Shown in pieces: positions 8,637-17,434 of a stretch of 55,939 nucleotides of DNA (position 1 is the stretch's first letter; each line of letters opens with the position of its first letter). This stretch comes from Chloroflexota bacterium (GTDB lineage Bacteria > Chloroflexota > Anaerolineae > Aggregatilineales > Phototrophicaceae). The translations under genes were made by a program, and so were the position numbers. Below the pieces are notes generated by a model, which saw nothing but the letters and a program-made list of their open reading frames with translations, did not search any database and had not been told where the DNA came from. The stretch spans positions 76,137 through 132,075 of the forward strand of contig JAPOWK010000093.1 in NCBI GenBank assembly GCA_026707665.1, given 5' to 3'.

Positions 8637-9557
8637 GTGTCAGAATCTTCCAGACCAAGGATCAGCAAGCTCAGAAAGCTGCCCATTTGGGCGATGATGC
8701 TCGCGGCAGCGGTTCTGTTGGCCCTCGCGTTGATTGCGGCAAACCTGATTTTCGCGTCGCAAGTAAGCAGCGATCAAGTTCTTGACGGCGACCCCGGGGC
8801 GCTGCTCTACGTTTCAGCCTTTTCCGGTTTCAGCGACGAATGGGAATTATACGATGGGCGGCAAAGCGCGAAGATTGTCGATGAGCAGCTTGAGCTACGG
8901 GTGACGGCGCCACAGACGGCAACCTGGTCCAGCGCCCGCCCTCGCTTTCGCGACTTTGATCTGAGCGTCAGCGTGACCGCCAAAGAAGGCCCGATTGACA
9001 ACGCCATGGGCGTCGTCTTTCAGGCGCAAAGTCTTGAAGACGACGCCTGTGACTTGCCGGCTGTCATTCTTTGCGGGATCGATCAGTTAGTTCCTCTCGT
9101 CGGCGCCGCTATCCGTCAAGTCCTTGACGCAACCGACAGCGATATCCGCGTCGCCTTTTTGATCAGCAGTGACGGCTACTATTCTCTCTGGAAGGCATCC
9201 GCGGGTAAGACGCGGCTTCTGAGCGCCTGGATCGCCTCGCCAAATATCAGGCAAGGGCTTGGTATGGCAAACACCATCCGCATCATCGCGCGCGATTCCA
9301 GTTATCGCTTCTTGATCAACGGCGCGCCCGTCTCCCTTTGTATTCCCTTTGACGCAAGCGCTACGAGCACCTATTATGGCGGTGAATGCATAGAGGGCGA
9401 AATGCGTGATTCCTACCGCCCGGAATCATTCAAGAGTGGAAATCTAGGCTTGATCGCCCAATCGACCGCCACCGGGGGCGGAGGCGTCGTCGTCCGCTTC
9501 GACAACTTCCTCGTCTACAGTCCGGCGAACCCAGGCGACGGAGACGCCAAATTATGA
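8637..9557 (+). CDS. Membrane-anchored protein with a LamG/concanavalin-like domain, function unknown
   Basis: I do not recognise a specific family. The protein (about 306 residues from the GTG at 8637, or three residues more from GTG 8628) has a short basic N-terminus, one membrane helix (IWAMMLAAAVLLALALIAA) and then an extracytoplasmic domain. That domain reads like a beta-sandwich of the laminin G/3-keto-disaccharide hydrolase type: it opens with DEWELYDG, includes DNAMGVVFQAQS, and closes with GNLGLIAQS and VVVRFDNFLVYSPA. Four Cys residues in the exported part could form disulfides. GGTGGG lies four bases before GTG 8637. The stop overlaps the mtaB start by four bases (ATGA), so the two genes are translationally coupled although no functional link is evident. 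Confidence 0.65.
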   Translation: MSESSRPRISKLRKLPIWAMMLAAAVLLALALIAANLIFASQVSSDQVLDGDPGALLYVSAFSGFSDEWELYDGRQSAKIVDEQLELRVTAPQTATWSSARPRFRDFDLSVSVTAKEGPIDNAMGVVFQAQSLEDDACDLPAVILCGIDQLVPLVGAAIRQVLDATDSDIRVAFLISSDGYYSLWKASAGKTRLLSAWIASPNIRQGLGMANTIRIIARDSSYRFLINGAPVSLCIPFDASATSTYYGGECIEGEMRDSYRPESFKSGNLGLIAQSTATGGGGVVVRFDNFLVYSPANPGDGDAKL

Positions 9558-10855
9558 AAGTGCATTTGCGCATGGTTGGCTGCCGCCTCAACCAAAGCGA
9601 GATCGACGCCATGGCGCGGCAGTTCAGCGGCCTCGGACACGAAATTGTCGGCTCGCCCGCTGAGGCCGATCACTTCGTCATTAACACCTGCGCCGTCACC
9701 AACGAAGCGGCCAAGACCAGCCGCAAGCTGATCCGGGATTTCCATCGGGTGAATCCGGCCGGCGAAACCACCGTGACCGGCTGCTACGCGCAGATTGCGC
9801 CGGGCGAAATCGGTCAACTGCCCGGCGTCCGGCGCGTGGTTGATAACGGCAGCAAATCACAGCTGGTGTCGCAGATCACCGGCGAATGGATTGATGTCTT
9901 CGACAGCGAGCCGCATGAACGGGACGCCGCTTTTGGACGGACGCGCGCTTTCGTCAAAGTGCAAGATGGCTGCGACAATGCCTGTACCTTCTGCGTCACT
10001 ACGATTGCGCGTGGCGCGGGCCGCAGTCGCACAATCGGTGAAGTCCTGCGCGAGATCAACTATCTGCGCCTGGCCGGATATCATGAAGCCGTGCTGACCG
10101 GTGTTCATCTGGGCAGTTACGGCCAGGACCTAAGTGATGGCAGCGATCTGACGCAGCTGGTCAAAGCGCTGCTGAGCGACAGCGACATGCCCCGCATCCG
10201 CCTGTCCTCGCTGGAGCCATGGGATCTGGCGCCCGAATTCTTCGCCCTCTGGGAAGATCGCCGCCTTTGCCGTCACCTGCATCTGCCCTTGCAGAGCGGC
10301 TGTGACGCCACGCTGCGCCGGATGCGGCGAAACACATGTCAACATGAATTCCGTTCGCTGGTCGAAGCTGCCCGCGCCGCCATTCCGGAATTGCGCATCA
10401 CTACCGATGTCATCGTCGGCTTCCCGGGCGAGACCGATGACGAATTCGACCAATCCGAGCGATTCATCCGCAGCGTGGACTTCGGTGGATTGCATGTTTT
10501 CCGTTACAGCCGCCGGCCCGGCACACCTGCCAGCCGAATGCGAAACCAGATCCAAGAGAATGTCAAAAAGGCGCGCGCTGCCCGGCTATTGACCCTGTCA
10601 CAGGAGATGGAACGGCGCTTTGCGAATACGCTCAACGGCAGCGAGAACGACGTGCTCTGGGAGCAAATTCAGGGAGCTTCTCCCGAGGGCTATATCGTCA
10701 GCGGTTATACGGACAATTATATGCGCGCGTGCGCGACCCATCCGCGCGACCTGACCAACGTTATAACGACAACGAAACTTGGCGCATATACTGACGGCGC
10801 GTTTCGTGGTACAGTGAAGGGTATCGCGCCGGCGTATAAAGCCGTGACGGGCTAG
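9554..10855 (+). CDS. mtaB: tRNA t6A37 methylthiotransferase MtaB
   Basis: Radical-SAM enzyme adding a methylthio group to N6-threonylcarbamoyladenosine at position 37 of tRNAs that read ANN codons. The 433-residue protein has the N-terminal UPF0004 domain with three cluster-binding Cys (GCRLNQSE, NTCAVTNEA, TGCYAQ). The radical-SAM motif CDNACTFC (Cys140, Cys144, Cys147) follows, then the TIM-barrel region with IRLSSLEPW and HLHLPLQSGCDATLRRM, and a shorter C-terminal part in the TRAM position. NTCAVTNEAAKTSRK is typical of MtaB rather than MiaB or RimO. It follows the exported protein with a 4-base overlap. Confidence 0.92.
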   Translation: MKVHLRMVGCRLNQSEIDAMARQFSGLGHEIVGSPAEADHFVINTCAVTNEAAKTSRKLIRDFHRVNPAGETTVTGCYAQIAPGEIGQLPGVRRVVDNGSKSQLVSQITGEWIDVFDSEPHERDAAFGRTRAFVKVQDGCDNACTFCVTTIARGAGRSRTIGEVLREINYLRLAGYHEAVLTGVHLGSYGQDLSDGSDLTQLVKALLSDSDMPRIRLSSLEPWDLAPEFFALWEDRRLCRHLHLPLQSGCDATLRRMRRNTCQHEFRSLVEAARAAIPELRITTDVIVGFPGETDDEFDQSERFIRSVDFGGLHVFRYSRRPGTPASRMRNQIQENVKKARAARLLTLSQEMERRFANTLNGSENDVLWEQIQGASPEGYIVSGYTDNYMRACATHPRDLTNVITTTKLGAYTDGAFRGTVKGIAPAYKAVTG

Positions 10856-10940
10856 CGGACTGGCGGCCTGTCATGTCGTTCGTCGCAAGGAAGCGCGGCA
10901 TGTACATTGACCGAGGCAGAGGCATCGCGGAAGCTAGGCC

Positions 10941-11387
10941 ATGCAAAACCTGAAGCAAGAATTGCAAACGGCGCTAAAGACCGCCATGAAGGCGAAGGAC
11001 AACGATCGCCGAAACGCGATTCGCTTGCTGCAGAGCGCCATCAAGCAAGCGGAAGTCGACGGACGTATCGAACTGGACGATACTGCTGTGCTGGACATTT
11101 TGCGCAAAGAGGCGAAGAAGCGCCGCGAAACAATCATGGAGCTGGAAGGCGCCGGACGAAGCGACGAAGCGGCCCCCGAGCGCTTTGAACTCGCGGTGAC
11201 GGAAGCGTTTCTGCCGCGACAGCTAACTCCCGATGAGTTGAAGCCCATTGTGCAGTGCGCGATAACCGAGGTCGGCGCGACCTCCATGAAAGAGATGGGC
11301 TTGGTGATGCGGGCCGTTATGCCCAAAGTGCGAGGGCTGGCCGATGGCGGAGCGGTCAACGCGATGGTGAGAGAGTTGCTGAGCTAG
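10941..11387 (+). CDS. GatB/YqeY domain protein
   Basis: A 148-residue cytosolic protein that matches the stand-alone GatB/YqeY family over its full length: MQNLKQELQTALKTAMKAKD at the start, RNAIRLLQSAIKQAEVD, then EKRRE-like KKRRETIMELEGAGRSD, and FLPRQLTPDELKPIV. The domain is the tRNA-binding tail of the GatB subunit of tRNA amidotransferase. The free-standing protein's exact role is not established. It is followed by the pgpH-like gene after four bases and begins a probable operon yqeY-pgpH-ybeY-dgkA. Confidence 0.9.
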   Translation: MQNLKQELQTALKTAMKAKDNDRRNAIRLLQSAIKQAEVDGRIELDDTAVLDILRKEAKKRRETIMELEGAGRSDEAAPERFELAVTEAFLPRQLTPDELKPIVQCAITEVGATSMKEMGLVMRAVMPKVRGLADGGAVNAMVRELLS

Positions 11388-11391
11388 TGCG

Positions 11392-13866
11392 GTGAGCCTC
11401 CAGTTCGCAGACATGCTTGATGAGCGATTTGACCTTGATCCTCGTTGGACAAAGTCATTGGTTGCTTTTACGTCGATCATTGTCGCGGCGGTCAGCTTTG
11501 CGCTTTGCTGCACCTTGATAGTCGCTTTCGACGATATATTCCTTAACTTCAATAACATTGCCAATTTGACGCTTGGCTCGGTGCCGACTGAAGACATCAT
11601 CGCGCGCGAAGAAGGCTCTTTCGTCAGCGAGATACTCACCGAGCAAGAGCGCAACAATATACTGAGCCAGGTGCCGCCGGTATTTTATCCGCCAGATCCG
11701 AACGTCGCGCGGCAACAACGCGAATTAACGGAGCGGATCCTTGAGTATATTGACAATGTACGCGGCGACTCGTATGCGACCCTGGAACGCCAAATCGCCG
11801 ACATCAAGGCGATAACGTCATTGCAGCTCAATGAAAACGAAGATGCCATCGTCGCCATCTTGCGCTTGCCCGATGACAGTTGGGCGCAAGTGCGCAGCGA
11901 GATCATCTCGGTCTTGGAGCGGGTCATGCGCGGGGAGCTCCGCGCCGCCGACCTTAAAAAAGCACGCGAGCAACTACCGACGCAGGTCAGCCTGCGCCTG
12001 ACGCCGCAGGAGAGCCTAATCGTCACCTTGATCACCGCCGACGTGATCCGAGCGAACACATTTGAAAACCCGGAACAGACGGCGATTGACCGGGCGGATG
12101 CGCTGAACAATGTGGAAGCGCAGCGACGGCAGTTCATCGCCGGGCAGACGGTGGCGCCTGCCAATCAGCCAATAGACAGCCTTTCACTTGAGGCGCTGCA
12201 AGAACTCGGCTTGCTTGCGCAAACAAGCGATCGCGGCGCCCGCATTCTGCGAGCACTGCTGGGTAGCGTCTTGGTAGTCGCGCTGTTTGGCTTATATATC
12301 AGCCGCTTTGAACCACACCTGATCGCTCACGGTCACAAGGACTTACTCCTTATCGCTGTTCTATTCTTGGTCGCGTTAGCCGCCATGCGTATGTTCGGCA
12401 TAAGCAACATTTACTTGATGCCGGCGGCCGCGCTTGGCATCGTGTATGTTGCTATTGCAAGCCCCAATCTCGCGATTGTGGGGGCAATCGGCTTCGCATT
12501 TCTGGCCGGCACGCTCAGCCGAGGACCGTCTCTTGAAATCGCCAGCTTGGTCGCGGCGGGCAACATCGGCGCCATATTGACGCTTCGCAATGCGGGCCGC
12601 TTGAACAATTACTTCGTCGCGGGTCTCTTCGTCGGCTTGGTAAACGCCGCTGTGGTAGCGATTTTCGCGCTTCAGGTTGGTTTCGAAGGTCGCGACGCCA
12701 CCAGCATGATTCAGGCATTCTTTAGTGGCGTATTGATCGTGCCGACGACATCCTTCGGTGTCATGTATGGGCTCACGGTTTTGCTGAACCTGGCGACGCC
12801 GTTCAAATTGATGGATTTGAGCCAGCCCAGCAAACCGCTATTGCAGCGACTGCTGCGAGAGGCGCCCGGCACATATCAGCATTCGCTGCAGGTGGCGAAT
12901 CTGGCCGAGCAAGCCGCGGAAGCGATCGGCGCCGATACGCAGATGACACATGTCGCCGCCCTCTACCATGACATAGGGAAAATGAGCAATCCGTTTTTCT
13001 TCACCGAGAATCAGCAGCACATTCACAATCCTCACGACGCTCTGGATGATCCCTATCGAAGTGCCGACATCATCATCAGTCATGTAACCGAGGGCGACCA
13101 AATCGCCAAGAGATACAATTTGCCCAATCGCATACGGGAATTCATTCGCGAGCACCACGGCACGACGCAGGTCTTCGTCTTTTTTCAGAGGGCGCTCGCC
13201 GATGCCGGCGACGAATCCGCCGTCGATCCAGAAGAGTTCTCATATCCCGGACCGATACCACAGAGCCGCGAAACGGCAATCTTGATGATGGCCGACAGCT
13301 GTGAATCGGCCATCAGGGCGGTCCAGCCGCAGAGCAGCCAGGACATTGCCGACCTGGTGCACGGGATCATCGAAGACAAGCGCAATAAAGGCCAGCTTGA
13401 CGCCTCCGCGCTAACGCTCAACGACTTGCGCAAGATCGAGGCCACTTTTATCGAGATATTCCGCGGACTCTTTCATCCCCGCATTGACTACGCCAAGGCG
13501 ATCCAAACGCCAGGCAGCTCGGCCAAAGGCGAACCGGGCGCTGGCAATGGTAAGCGTACGCAACGTATCGAGCCTGAGGCGGGCAGATCAATTGACCGGC
13601 AACCAATCATCCTTGACAACGAGATAGCGGACGCGACTGAAGCCGAGGAGGGCCGCCGTTCTCCGGTCGTCGCGCTTTCCGAATTGAACGACGCTGCGTC
13701 GGTGGCCGAGGTGGAGGCGCAGCCAGCCGAGGAAAGGGCCGCAAACATAATGGAAGACGACGAGCCACTATTCGAGGTCCCTCCCTTGCCGAAGCGCAAC
13801 GGCCACAAATCGCCCCAGCAAATGGAAAAAGGCAAGCGTCCTGAGGAAGTGGACGCCTCCTCTTGA
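11392..13866 (+). CDS. pgpH: Membrane HD-domain phosphodiesterase of the PgpH/7TMR-HD type
   Basis: An 824-residue membrane enzyme expected to hydrolyse cyclic di-AMP. There is one N-terminal membrane helix, an extracytoplasmic 7TMR-HDED region (about residues 45-285), then a block of about seven helices (290-475) and the cytosolic HD domain. The HD residues are His526-Asp527 in ALYHDIGKMSNPFFF, followed by ILMMADSCESAIRA. Beyond the catalytic domain is a tail of about 130 residues that is rich in Glu, Ala, Pro and Arg and looks disordered, longer than I expect for the family. The start is the GTG at 11392; the ATG at 11413 is an alternative. The stop overlaps the ybeY TTG start, so the genes are coupled. 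Confidence 0.9.
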   Translation: MSLQFADMLDERFDLDPRWTKSLVAFTSIIVAAVSFALCCTLIVAFDDIFLNFNNIANLTLGSVPTEDIIAREEGSFVSEILTEQERNNILSQVPPVFYPPDPNVARQQRELTERILEYIDNVRGDSYATLERQIADIKAITSLQLNENEDAIVAILRLPDDSWAQVRSEIISVLERVMRGELRAADLKKAREQLPTQVSLRLTPQESLIVTLITADVIRANTFENPEQTAIDRADALNNVEAQRRQFIAGQTVAPANQPIDSLSLEALQELGLLAQTSDRGARILRALLGSVLVVALFGLYISRFEPHLIAHGHKDLLLIAVLFLVALAAMRMFGISNIYLMPAAALGIVYVAIASPNLAIVGAIGFAFLAGTLSRGPSLEIASLVAAGNIGAILTLRNAGRLNNYFVAGLFVGLVNAAVVAIFALQVGFEGRDATSMIQAFFSGVLIVPTTSFGVMYGLTVLLNLATPFKLMDLSQPSKPLLQRLLREAPGTYQHSLQVANLAEQAAEAIGADTQMTHVAALYHDIGKMSNPFFFTENQQHIHNPHDALDDPYRSADIIISHVTEGDQIAKRYNLPNRIREFIREHHGTTQVFVFFQRALADAGDESAVDPEEFSYPGPIPQSRETAILMMADSCESAIRAVQPQSSQDIADLVHGIIEDKRNKGQLDASALTLNDLRKIEATFIEIFRGLFHPRIDYAKAIQTPGSSAKGEPGAGNGKRTQRIEPEAGRSIDRQPIILDNEIADATEAEEGRRSPVVALSELNDAASVAEVEAQPAEERAANIMEDDEPLFEVPPLPKRNGHKSPQQMEKGKRPEEVDASS

Positions 13867-14348
13867 GTCTCGGCATCACCCTGCAAAACCCTCGCGGCTA
13901 CCCGATTGATTCTGAACGCCTTAAACGGGCAGCCCAAGCGGCATTCGCCCGGCATCGAAGGCACGAGGCGGGGGAACTCAGCATTGTAATTACCGATGCC
14001 AAAACGATCAAAGCGATGAATCGGCGCTACGCCGCGGTCAATGCTCCTACGGATGTTCTTTCTTTTCCGGCGGAATCGGCGCCGCAAGAATCAGGCGATT
14101 GCGCGCGTTACCTAGGCGACATCGTCATCGCTTTTGACTACGCGACGGAGCAAGCCGAAGAGACGGGAGCCGCTCTCGGCGAGGCGCTTTGCCTGCTGGT
14201 TATCCACGGCACGCTGCATCTCTTGGGCTACGACCACGATACTATTCTCGCCCGGGAACGAATGTGGGCGGTGCAAGCGCTGGCTCTTCGCGCCATTCAG
14301 GTCGACCCGGCAGTGGTCGAATCATACGGGAATATTGACAATGACTAG
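13863..14348 (+). CDS. ybeY: Endoribonuclease YbeY
   Basis: A 161-residue single-strand-specific endoribonuclease involved in 16S rRNA 3' end maturation and ribosome quality control. The zinc site is HGTLHLLGYDH with His115, His119 and His125, and the preceding NAPTDVLSFPAE segment is the other family signature. Start is the TTG at 13863, which overlaps the pgpH stop as TTGA; there is no better ATG before the conserved core. Its own stop lies inside the start of the dgkA gene. Confidence 0.93.
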   Translation: MSLGITLQNPRGYPIDSERLKRAAQAAFARHRRHEAGELSIVITDAKTIKAMNRRYAAVNAPTDVLSFPAESAPQESGDCARYLGDIVIAFDYATEQAEETGAALGEALCLLVIHGTLHLLGYDHDTILARERMWAVQALALRAIQVDPAVVESYGNIDND

Positions 14349-14787
14349 AAGCGCAGGGCGTCGATCTCAAAGGGCGGCCGCTGATCCGAAGCGGTACAGC
14401 CCGACCACGAGCCCCAATCGCATCGGCAGCTTCGCATTTGCCGCCGCCGGCTGCGCCTATATGCTGCGCCATCAGAAGAACACGCGCATTCTGCTGGCGG
14501 CCACCGCAATCGTCGTCCCGGCAGCCATAGCGCTCGGTATTGACGCCCAGCAATGGGCGATCCTGATCCTCACGATCGCTAGCGTTTGGGTGACGGAATT
14601 CATAAATGCCGCCATCGAAGCCGCCGTCAACGTATCGATTTCGGAAATTCACCCGATGGCAAAGGTGGCGAAGGATGTCGCGGCGGCCGCAGTATTGATC
14701 ACGGTAATCGTCGCCGTATTCATCGGCTTGCTCATACTTGGACCGCCTCTCTTGGACTGGCTGAAGACGATTGCCCCGCTCAGTTGA
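14341..14787 (+). CDS. dgkA: Diacylglycerol kinase family membrane protein
   Basis: A 148-residue integral membrane kinase of the DgkA/undecaprenol kinase family, phosphorylating diacylglycerol or undecaprenol at the inner face of the membrane. The family core EFINAAIEAAVN is present, followed by HPMAKVAKDVAAAAVLI, where AKD is the conserved catalytic segment. Three hydrophobic helices follow a basic, poorly conserved N-terminus. The ATG at 14341 overlaps the end of ybeY by 8 bases. The neighbouring pgpH-ybeY pair is the usual company of this gene in Gram-positive-like bacteria, where the product is often an undecaprenol kinase. Confidence 0.9.
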   Translation: MTRSAGRRSQRAAADPKRYSPTTSPNRIGSFAFAAAGCAYMLRHQKNTRILLAATAIVVPAAIALGIDAQQWAILILTIASVWVTEFINAAIEAAVNVSISEIHPMAKVAKDVAAAAVLITVIVAVFIGLLILGPPLLDWLKTIAPLS

Positions 14788-14806
14788 AACAATAATTACG
14801 ATTCTG

Positions 14807-14836
14807 TTAGGCTTACACAGATACATGTGCTATGAT
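14807..14836 (+). promoter_or_regulatory. Possible promoter of the membrane-anchored barrel protein
   Basis: A good -10 hexamer TATGAT (14831-14836) lies 18 bases after a weak -35 TTAGGC (14807-14812) in an AT-rich gap. The transcript would start near 14843, some 30 bases before the ATG. Confidence 0.4.
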
Positions 14837-14876
14837 AAGATTGCGTTAGACGACTAAATGTTGTTCGGATGTTCGC

Positions 14877-16070
14877 ATGTCCATGCCCCGCGATTCTGTC
14901 TCAGAGAATTCGACTCCCGGGCGATGGCTGCGGGCACTTCTATCGAAAATCTCATCTCAAACTCCACGACTTGAGAAATCGCCCGACCAAGAGCCAGCAG
15001 TCACCCGGACTGGCGAACATCTGGCTTCGACCCGGGCAATTCGACTGTCCGCGTTGCTCGCGCCGAGAAATCGATTGAGAATCGGCGCCGTTGGCGTGGT
15101 GATGATCGCGGGCTTGGTGGCCGGGTCACTTGCGCTGCGTAGCCCGGACGCATTGCCGCTCAACAACGCCATCTGGCTGGACCGCAGTTGGACATTTGGC
15201 GACCACGAAAGCGACCATTTTCGCGCATTGACCGATCGCCTGATTGAAAACCAAATCGGGACCGTCTTTGCGTACGTGAGTTCGCTAGGCATAGACAATC
15301 GTTGGACTGGCGGCCATCTGGGCAAGGTCGGCTTTATGGATTCGCGTTCCGCCCTTGCCGATTTTGTCAGCGCGTTCAAAAGTGAAAACGAACAGATACG
15401 TGTTTTCGGATGGATTGAAATTTGGTCGCATCTCGACAATGTTGATCGCAATCGTCTTGACAATACCGATCTTCAAAGGAATATCGCCGATTTTAGCCGG
15501 CTGCTAGTTTCACAGCTCGGCTTCGATGGCGTATTGCTCGATGTGAAGCCGCTTTTCAGTGACAATAATGATCTGATTCGCTTGATTGGACGTATGCAGT
15601 CGGCAGTTGGTTTGCATATTCCGATCGCCGTCGCCGTCACCGCCGATTTGACGCCGCCGGTACTTCACGCGCAAGACATCGGGTCCATTGCACCTGGAAC
15701 TATGTGGTCGCCGAGTTTCAAAAAGAAAGTGATGGCGGCCGCCGACGAGGTTGTTTTGCTGATGTATCAGAGTTACAGACAAGAGCCGCTCGACTATGTG
15801 AACTGGGTGGCATACCATGTAGAGACTTATATCAAGCAGATGGAGGACGAGACGGACATCCTGGTCAGCATTCCTGATTACCGCCGCGCAAGTACCGCTC
15901 ACAATCCACAGATAGAAACGATGGCAAGGGCTCTGGATGGCGTCAGAAAAGGGCTGCGGCGGCTTGACGAGGACAAGCGTACCCTTTTGACTGGAATCGC
16001 CATATACTCTGATGAACAGCTCAGCCAATCGGATTGGGACATATTTCGTGAATCGTGGCTGCAGCGGTAG
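14877..16070 (+). CDS. Membrane-anchored protein with a GH18-like TIM-barrel, function uncertain
   Basis: A 397-residue protein with a basic cytosolic N-terminus of about 70 residues, one membrane helix (GAVGVVMIAGLVAGSLAL) and an exported domain of about 300 residues. The exported part reads like a family 18 glycosidase or polysaccharide-associated barrel: QIGTVFAYVSS, then IRVFGWIEIWSH, then GFDGVLLDVKPL, then PIAVAVTADLTPP, then DEVVLLMYQSYRQEP. The position where chitinases carry DxxDxDxE reads FDGVLLDVKP and lacks the catalytic Glu, so it may be a non-chitinase member or a binding protein. I cannot name a substrate. It is followed 15 bases later by the class IV aminotransferase. Confidence 0.6.
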   Translation: MSMPRDSVSENSTPGRWLRALLSKISSQTPRLEKSPDQEPAVTRTGEHLASTRAIRLSALLAPRNRLRIGAVGVVMIAGLVAGSLALRSPDALPLNNAIWLDRSWTFGDHESDHFRALTDRLIENQIGTVFAYVSSLGIDNRWTGGHLGKVGFMDSRSALADFVSAFKSENEQIRVFGWIEIWSHLDNVDRNRLDNTDLQRNIADFSRLLVSQLGFDGVLLDVKPLFSDNNDLIRLIGRMQSAVGLHIPIAVAVTADLTPPVLHAQDIGSIAPGTMWSPSFKKKVMAAADEVVLLMYQSYRQEPLDYVNWVAYHVETYIKQMEDETDILVSIPDYRRASTAHNPQIETMARALDGVRKGLRRLDEDKRTLLTGIAIYSDEQLSQSDWDIFRESWLQR

Positions 16071-16085
16071 CGTCTGCGGCCAATT

Positions 16086-16913
16086 ATGCCCACGATAATC
16101 AAACGCTTAACCAAGCAAGGGCTCGTCAGTGCAGTGTTCAAGGCGGGCAGTCTGCTGGATGCGGCCCAGCACGAACCGCGCGCCGGTGTCTACACCGTCG
16201 GCAGAACCTACCAGCGCAAGAAGTCGCTGCTGTTCGACGAGCATTTGAGCCGCCTGCAAGATTCAGCGCGGCGGCAAGGATTCTCCCTCGACTATGACCC
16301 AACTCGACTGCGCTGCGCCCTGCGTCAGATGATCGTTGAATCCGATTACGGCGACGTCCGCTTTCGCATCTCGGTGGCGGCGGATGCTCCGGACGAGGCG
16401 CTCCTATCTATCGAACCATTCGAGCCGCCAAGCGCCCACTTGATCGAGCGGGGCGCGCGCTGCATCACATCCACCGCGACCCGTCAGAGTCCCGCTGCGA
16501 AATCCAGCGAATGGATGCATCGGCGGCGAGCGCTTGAGGCGGCGCAGCCAACTGACATTTATGAGACGTTTCTGCTGGATGCCCAGGGCAACTTGCTGGA
16601 AGGCGCGTCCAGCAACGTCTACGTCATTCAGCACGGCGAGCTCCGCACCGCGTCCACTGGCGTGCTGGCGGGCATCTCGCGCATGATCGTCCTGGCCATT
16701 TGCGAAAGCGTTGTCCCACTTCGCCCGGTGGCGCCAAATGTCTCTGAAATCGACCGCTTCAGCGAAGTATTCTTGTCTAGCAGCAGCCGTGGCATTATCC
16801 CGGTGGTTGAACTCGACAACATGCCGATTGGCGAGGGAAGCGTCGGGGCGTTGACATTGGCTCTGCGGGCAGCCTATCAGCGCTGGGTTGTCGATCACTT
16901 AGAAGAATTATGA
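16086..16913 (+). CDS. Class IV aminotransferase (BCAT/ADC-lyase fold)
   Basis: A 275-residue PLP enzyme of fold type IV, the family of branched-chain aminotransferase, D-amino acid aminotransferase and aminodeoxychorismate lyase. Visible features are YTVGRTYQRKKSLLFDEHLSRL at the N-terminus, a likely PLP lysine in AAKSSEWMHRRRALE, and the signature LLEGASSNVYVI that binds the cofactor phosphate, followed by TGVLAGISRMIVL. The sequence does not decide between the three activities. The stop overlaps the start of the next small gene (ATGA). Confidence 0.82.
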   Translation: MPTIIKRLTKQGLVSAVFKAGSLLDAAQHEPRAGVYTVGRTYQRKKSLLFDEHLSRLQDSARRQGFSLDYDPTRLRCALRQMIVESDYGDVRFRISVAADAPDEALLSIEPFEPPSAHLIERGARCITSTATRQSPAAKSSEWMHRRRALEAAQPTDIYETFLLDAQGNLLEGASSNVYVIQHGELRTASTGVLAGISRMIVLAICESVVPLRPVAPNVSEIDRFSEVFLSSSSRGIIPVVELDNMPIGEGSVGALTLALRAAYQRWVVDHLEEL

Positions 16914-17317
16914 CGCGGATGCTGGATAACCTCTGGAAGGCGCTCCGGGTCGTCGGCGCCGCGCGCGAACTGGCAATTGAGACTCGTCGTTTCAATTGGC
17001 AGGTGGCGGCCGGCACCACCTTCTTTCTTCAAGCGGAATACGCTGACATCCACTTGGCGGCGCATCAGCGACCTGAAGTTGTGGCCAAAGTCGAACTGCA
17101 AGCGGGCTTCGGGTGGCAGCTGGCCACCGATCAAGATGAAGCGGGTGTTTACATGATTGCCCGGCGCAAAGCGCTGATCGGCAGCATCGGCCGCGCCAAG
17201 TTCGATATCAAATTGCCACCGCAGGCGCACATATCTCTAAAGCTGGAAAACTGCCAGGTTTGTCTTGCTGAACTCAATGGAGTGCTTGACCTGCCGCCAT
17301 TCGCATCGCAGATGTGA
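16910..17317 (+). CDS. Conserved-looking small protein, function unknown
   Basis: A 135-residue protein with no signal peptide and no membrane helix. I do not recognise the family. The C-terminal half (FDIKLPPQAHISLKLENCQ ... LAELNGVLDLPP) has the alternating polar/hydrophobic strands of a beta-helix like the DUF4097/adhesin-type repeat, but this is only a resemblance. Its start overlaps the class IV aminotransferase stop by 4 bases, so the two are coupled. Confidence 0.55.
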   Translation: MTRMLDNLWKALRVVGAARELAIETRRFNWQVAAGTTFFLQAEYADIHLAAHQRPEVVAKVELQAGFGWQLATDQDEAGVYMIARRKALIGSIGRAKFDIKLPPQAHISLKLENCQVCLAELNGVLDLPPFASQM

Positions 17318-17336
17318 TCGACGCTTGGCTCGCTGC

Positions 17337-17365
17337 TTGAAATCTCGGTTTGGCTGTGGTAGCGT
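17337..17365 (+). promoter_or_regulatory. Promoter of the Cys-leader/rhodanese operon
   Basis: TTGAAA (17337-17342) is followed after 17 bases by TAGCGT (17360-17365), preceded directly by TGG, an extended -10. The +1 position calculated from the -10 is 17372, the A of the leader ORF's ATG, so the leader mRNA would be leaderless. Confidence 0.5.
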
Positions 17366-17371
17366 AATGCT

Positions 17372-17434
17372 ATGCGCAAATCAATTGAGCAGTTTCCAAT
17401 CGTGAATGACTGTTGTTGTCGCAGCGGCCTGTAG
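17372..17434 (+). CDS. Polycysteine leader peptide upstream of rhodanese-sufE
   Basis: A 20-codon reading frame, MRKSIEQFPI then VNDCCCRSGL, with three consecutive TGT codons (17411-17419) and a TAG stop. It lies between a promoter and a terminator hairpin in front of a sulfurtransferase gene. Polycysteine leaderless short ORFs are known in mycobacteria as cysteine-responsive attenuators of sulfur-metabolism operons, and this frame matches that pattern in position, codon content and apparent leaderless start. It is too short for ordinary gene finding. Coding status is inference. Confidence 0.7.
   Translation: MRKSIEQFPIVNDCCCRSGL

Noticed and set aside
8335..8658. A 107-codon minus-strand frame upstream of lysC
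   Set aside because: Only its last 32 codons lie downstream of the consensus-like promoter; the front part has no motif and overlaps the promoter of the opposite-strand gene. It was annotated as a short leader peptide instead.
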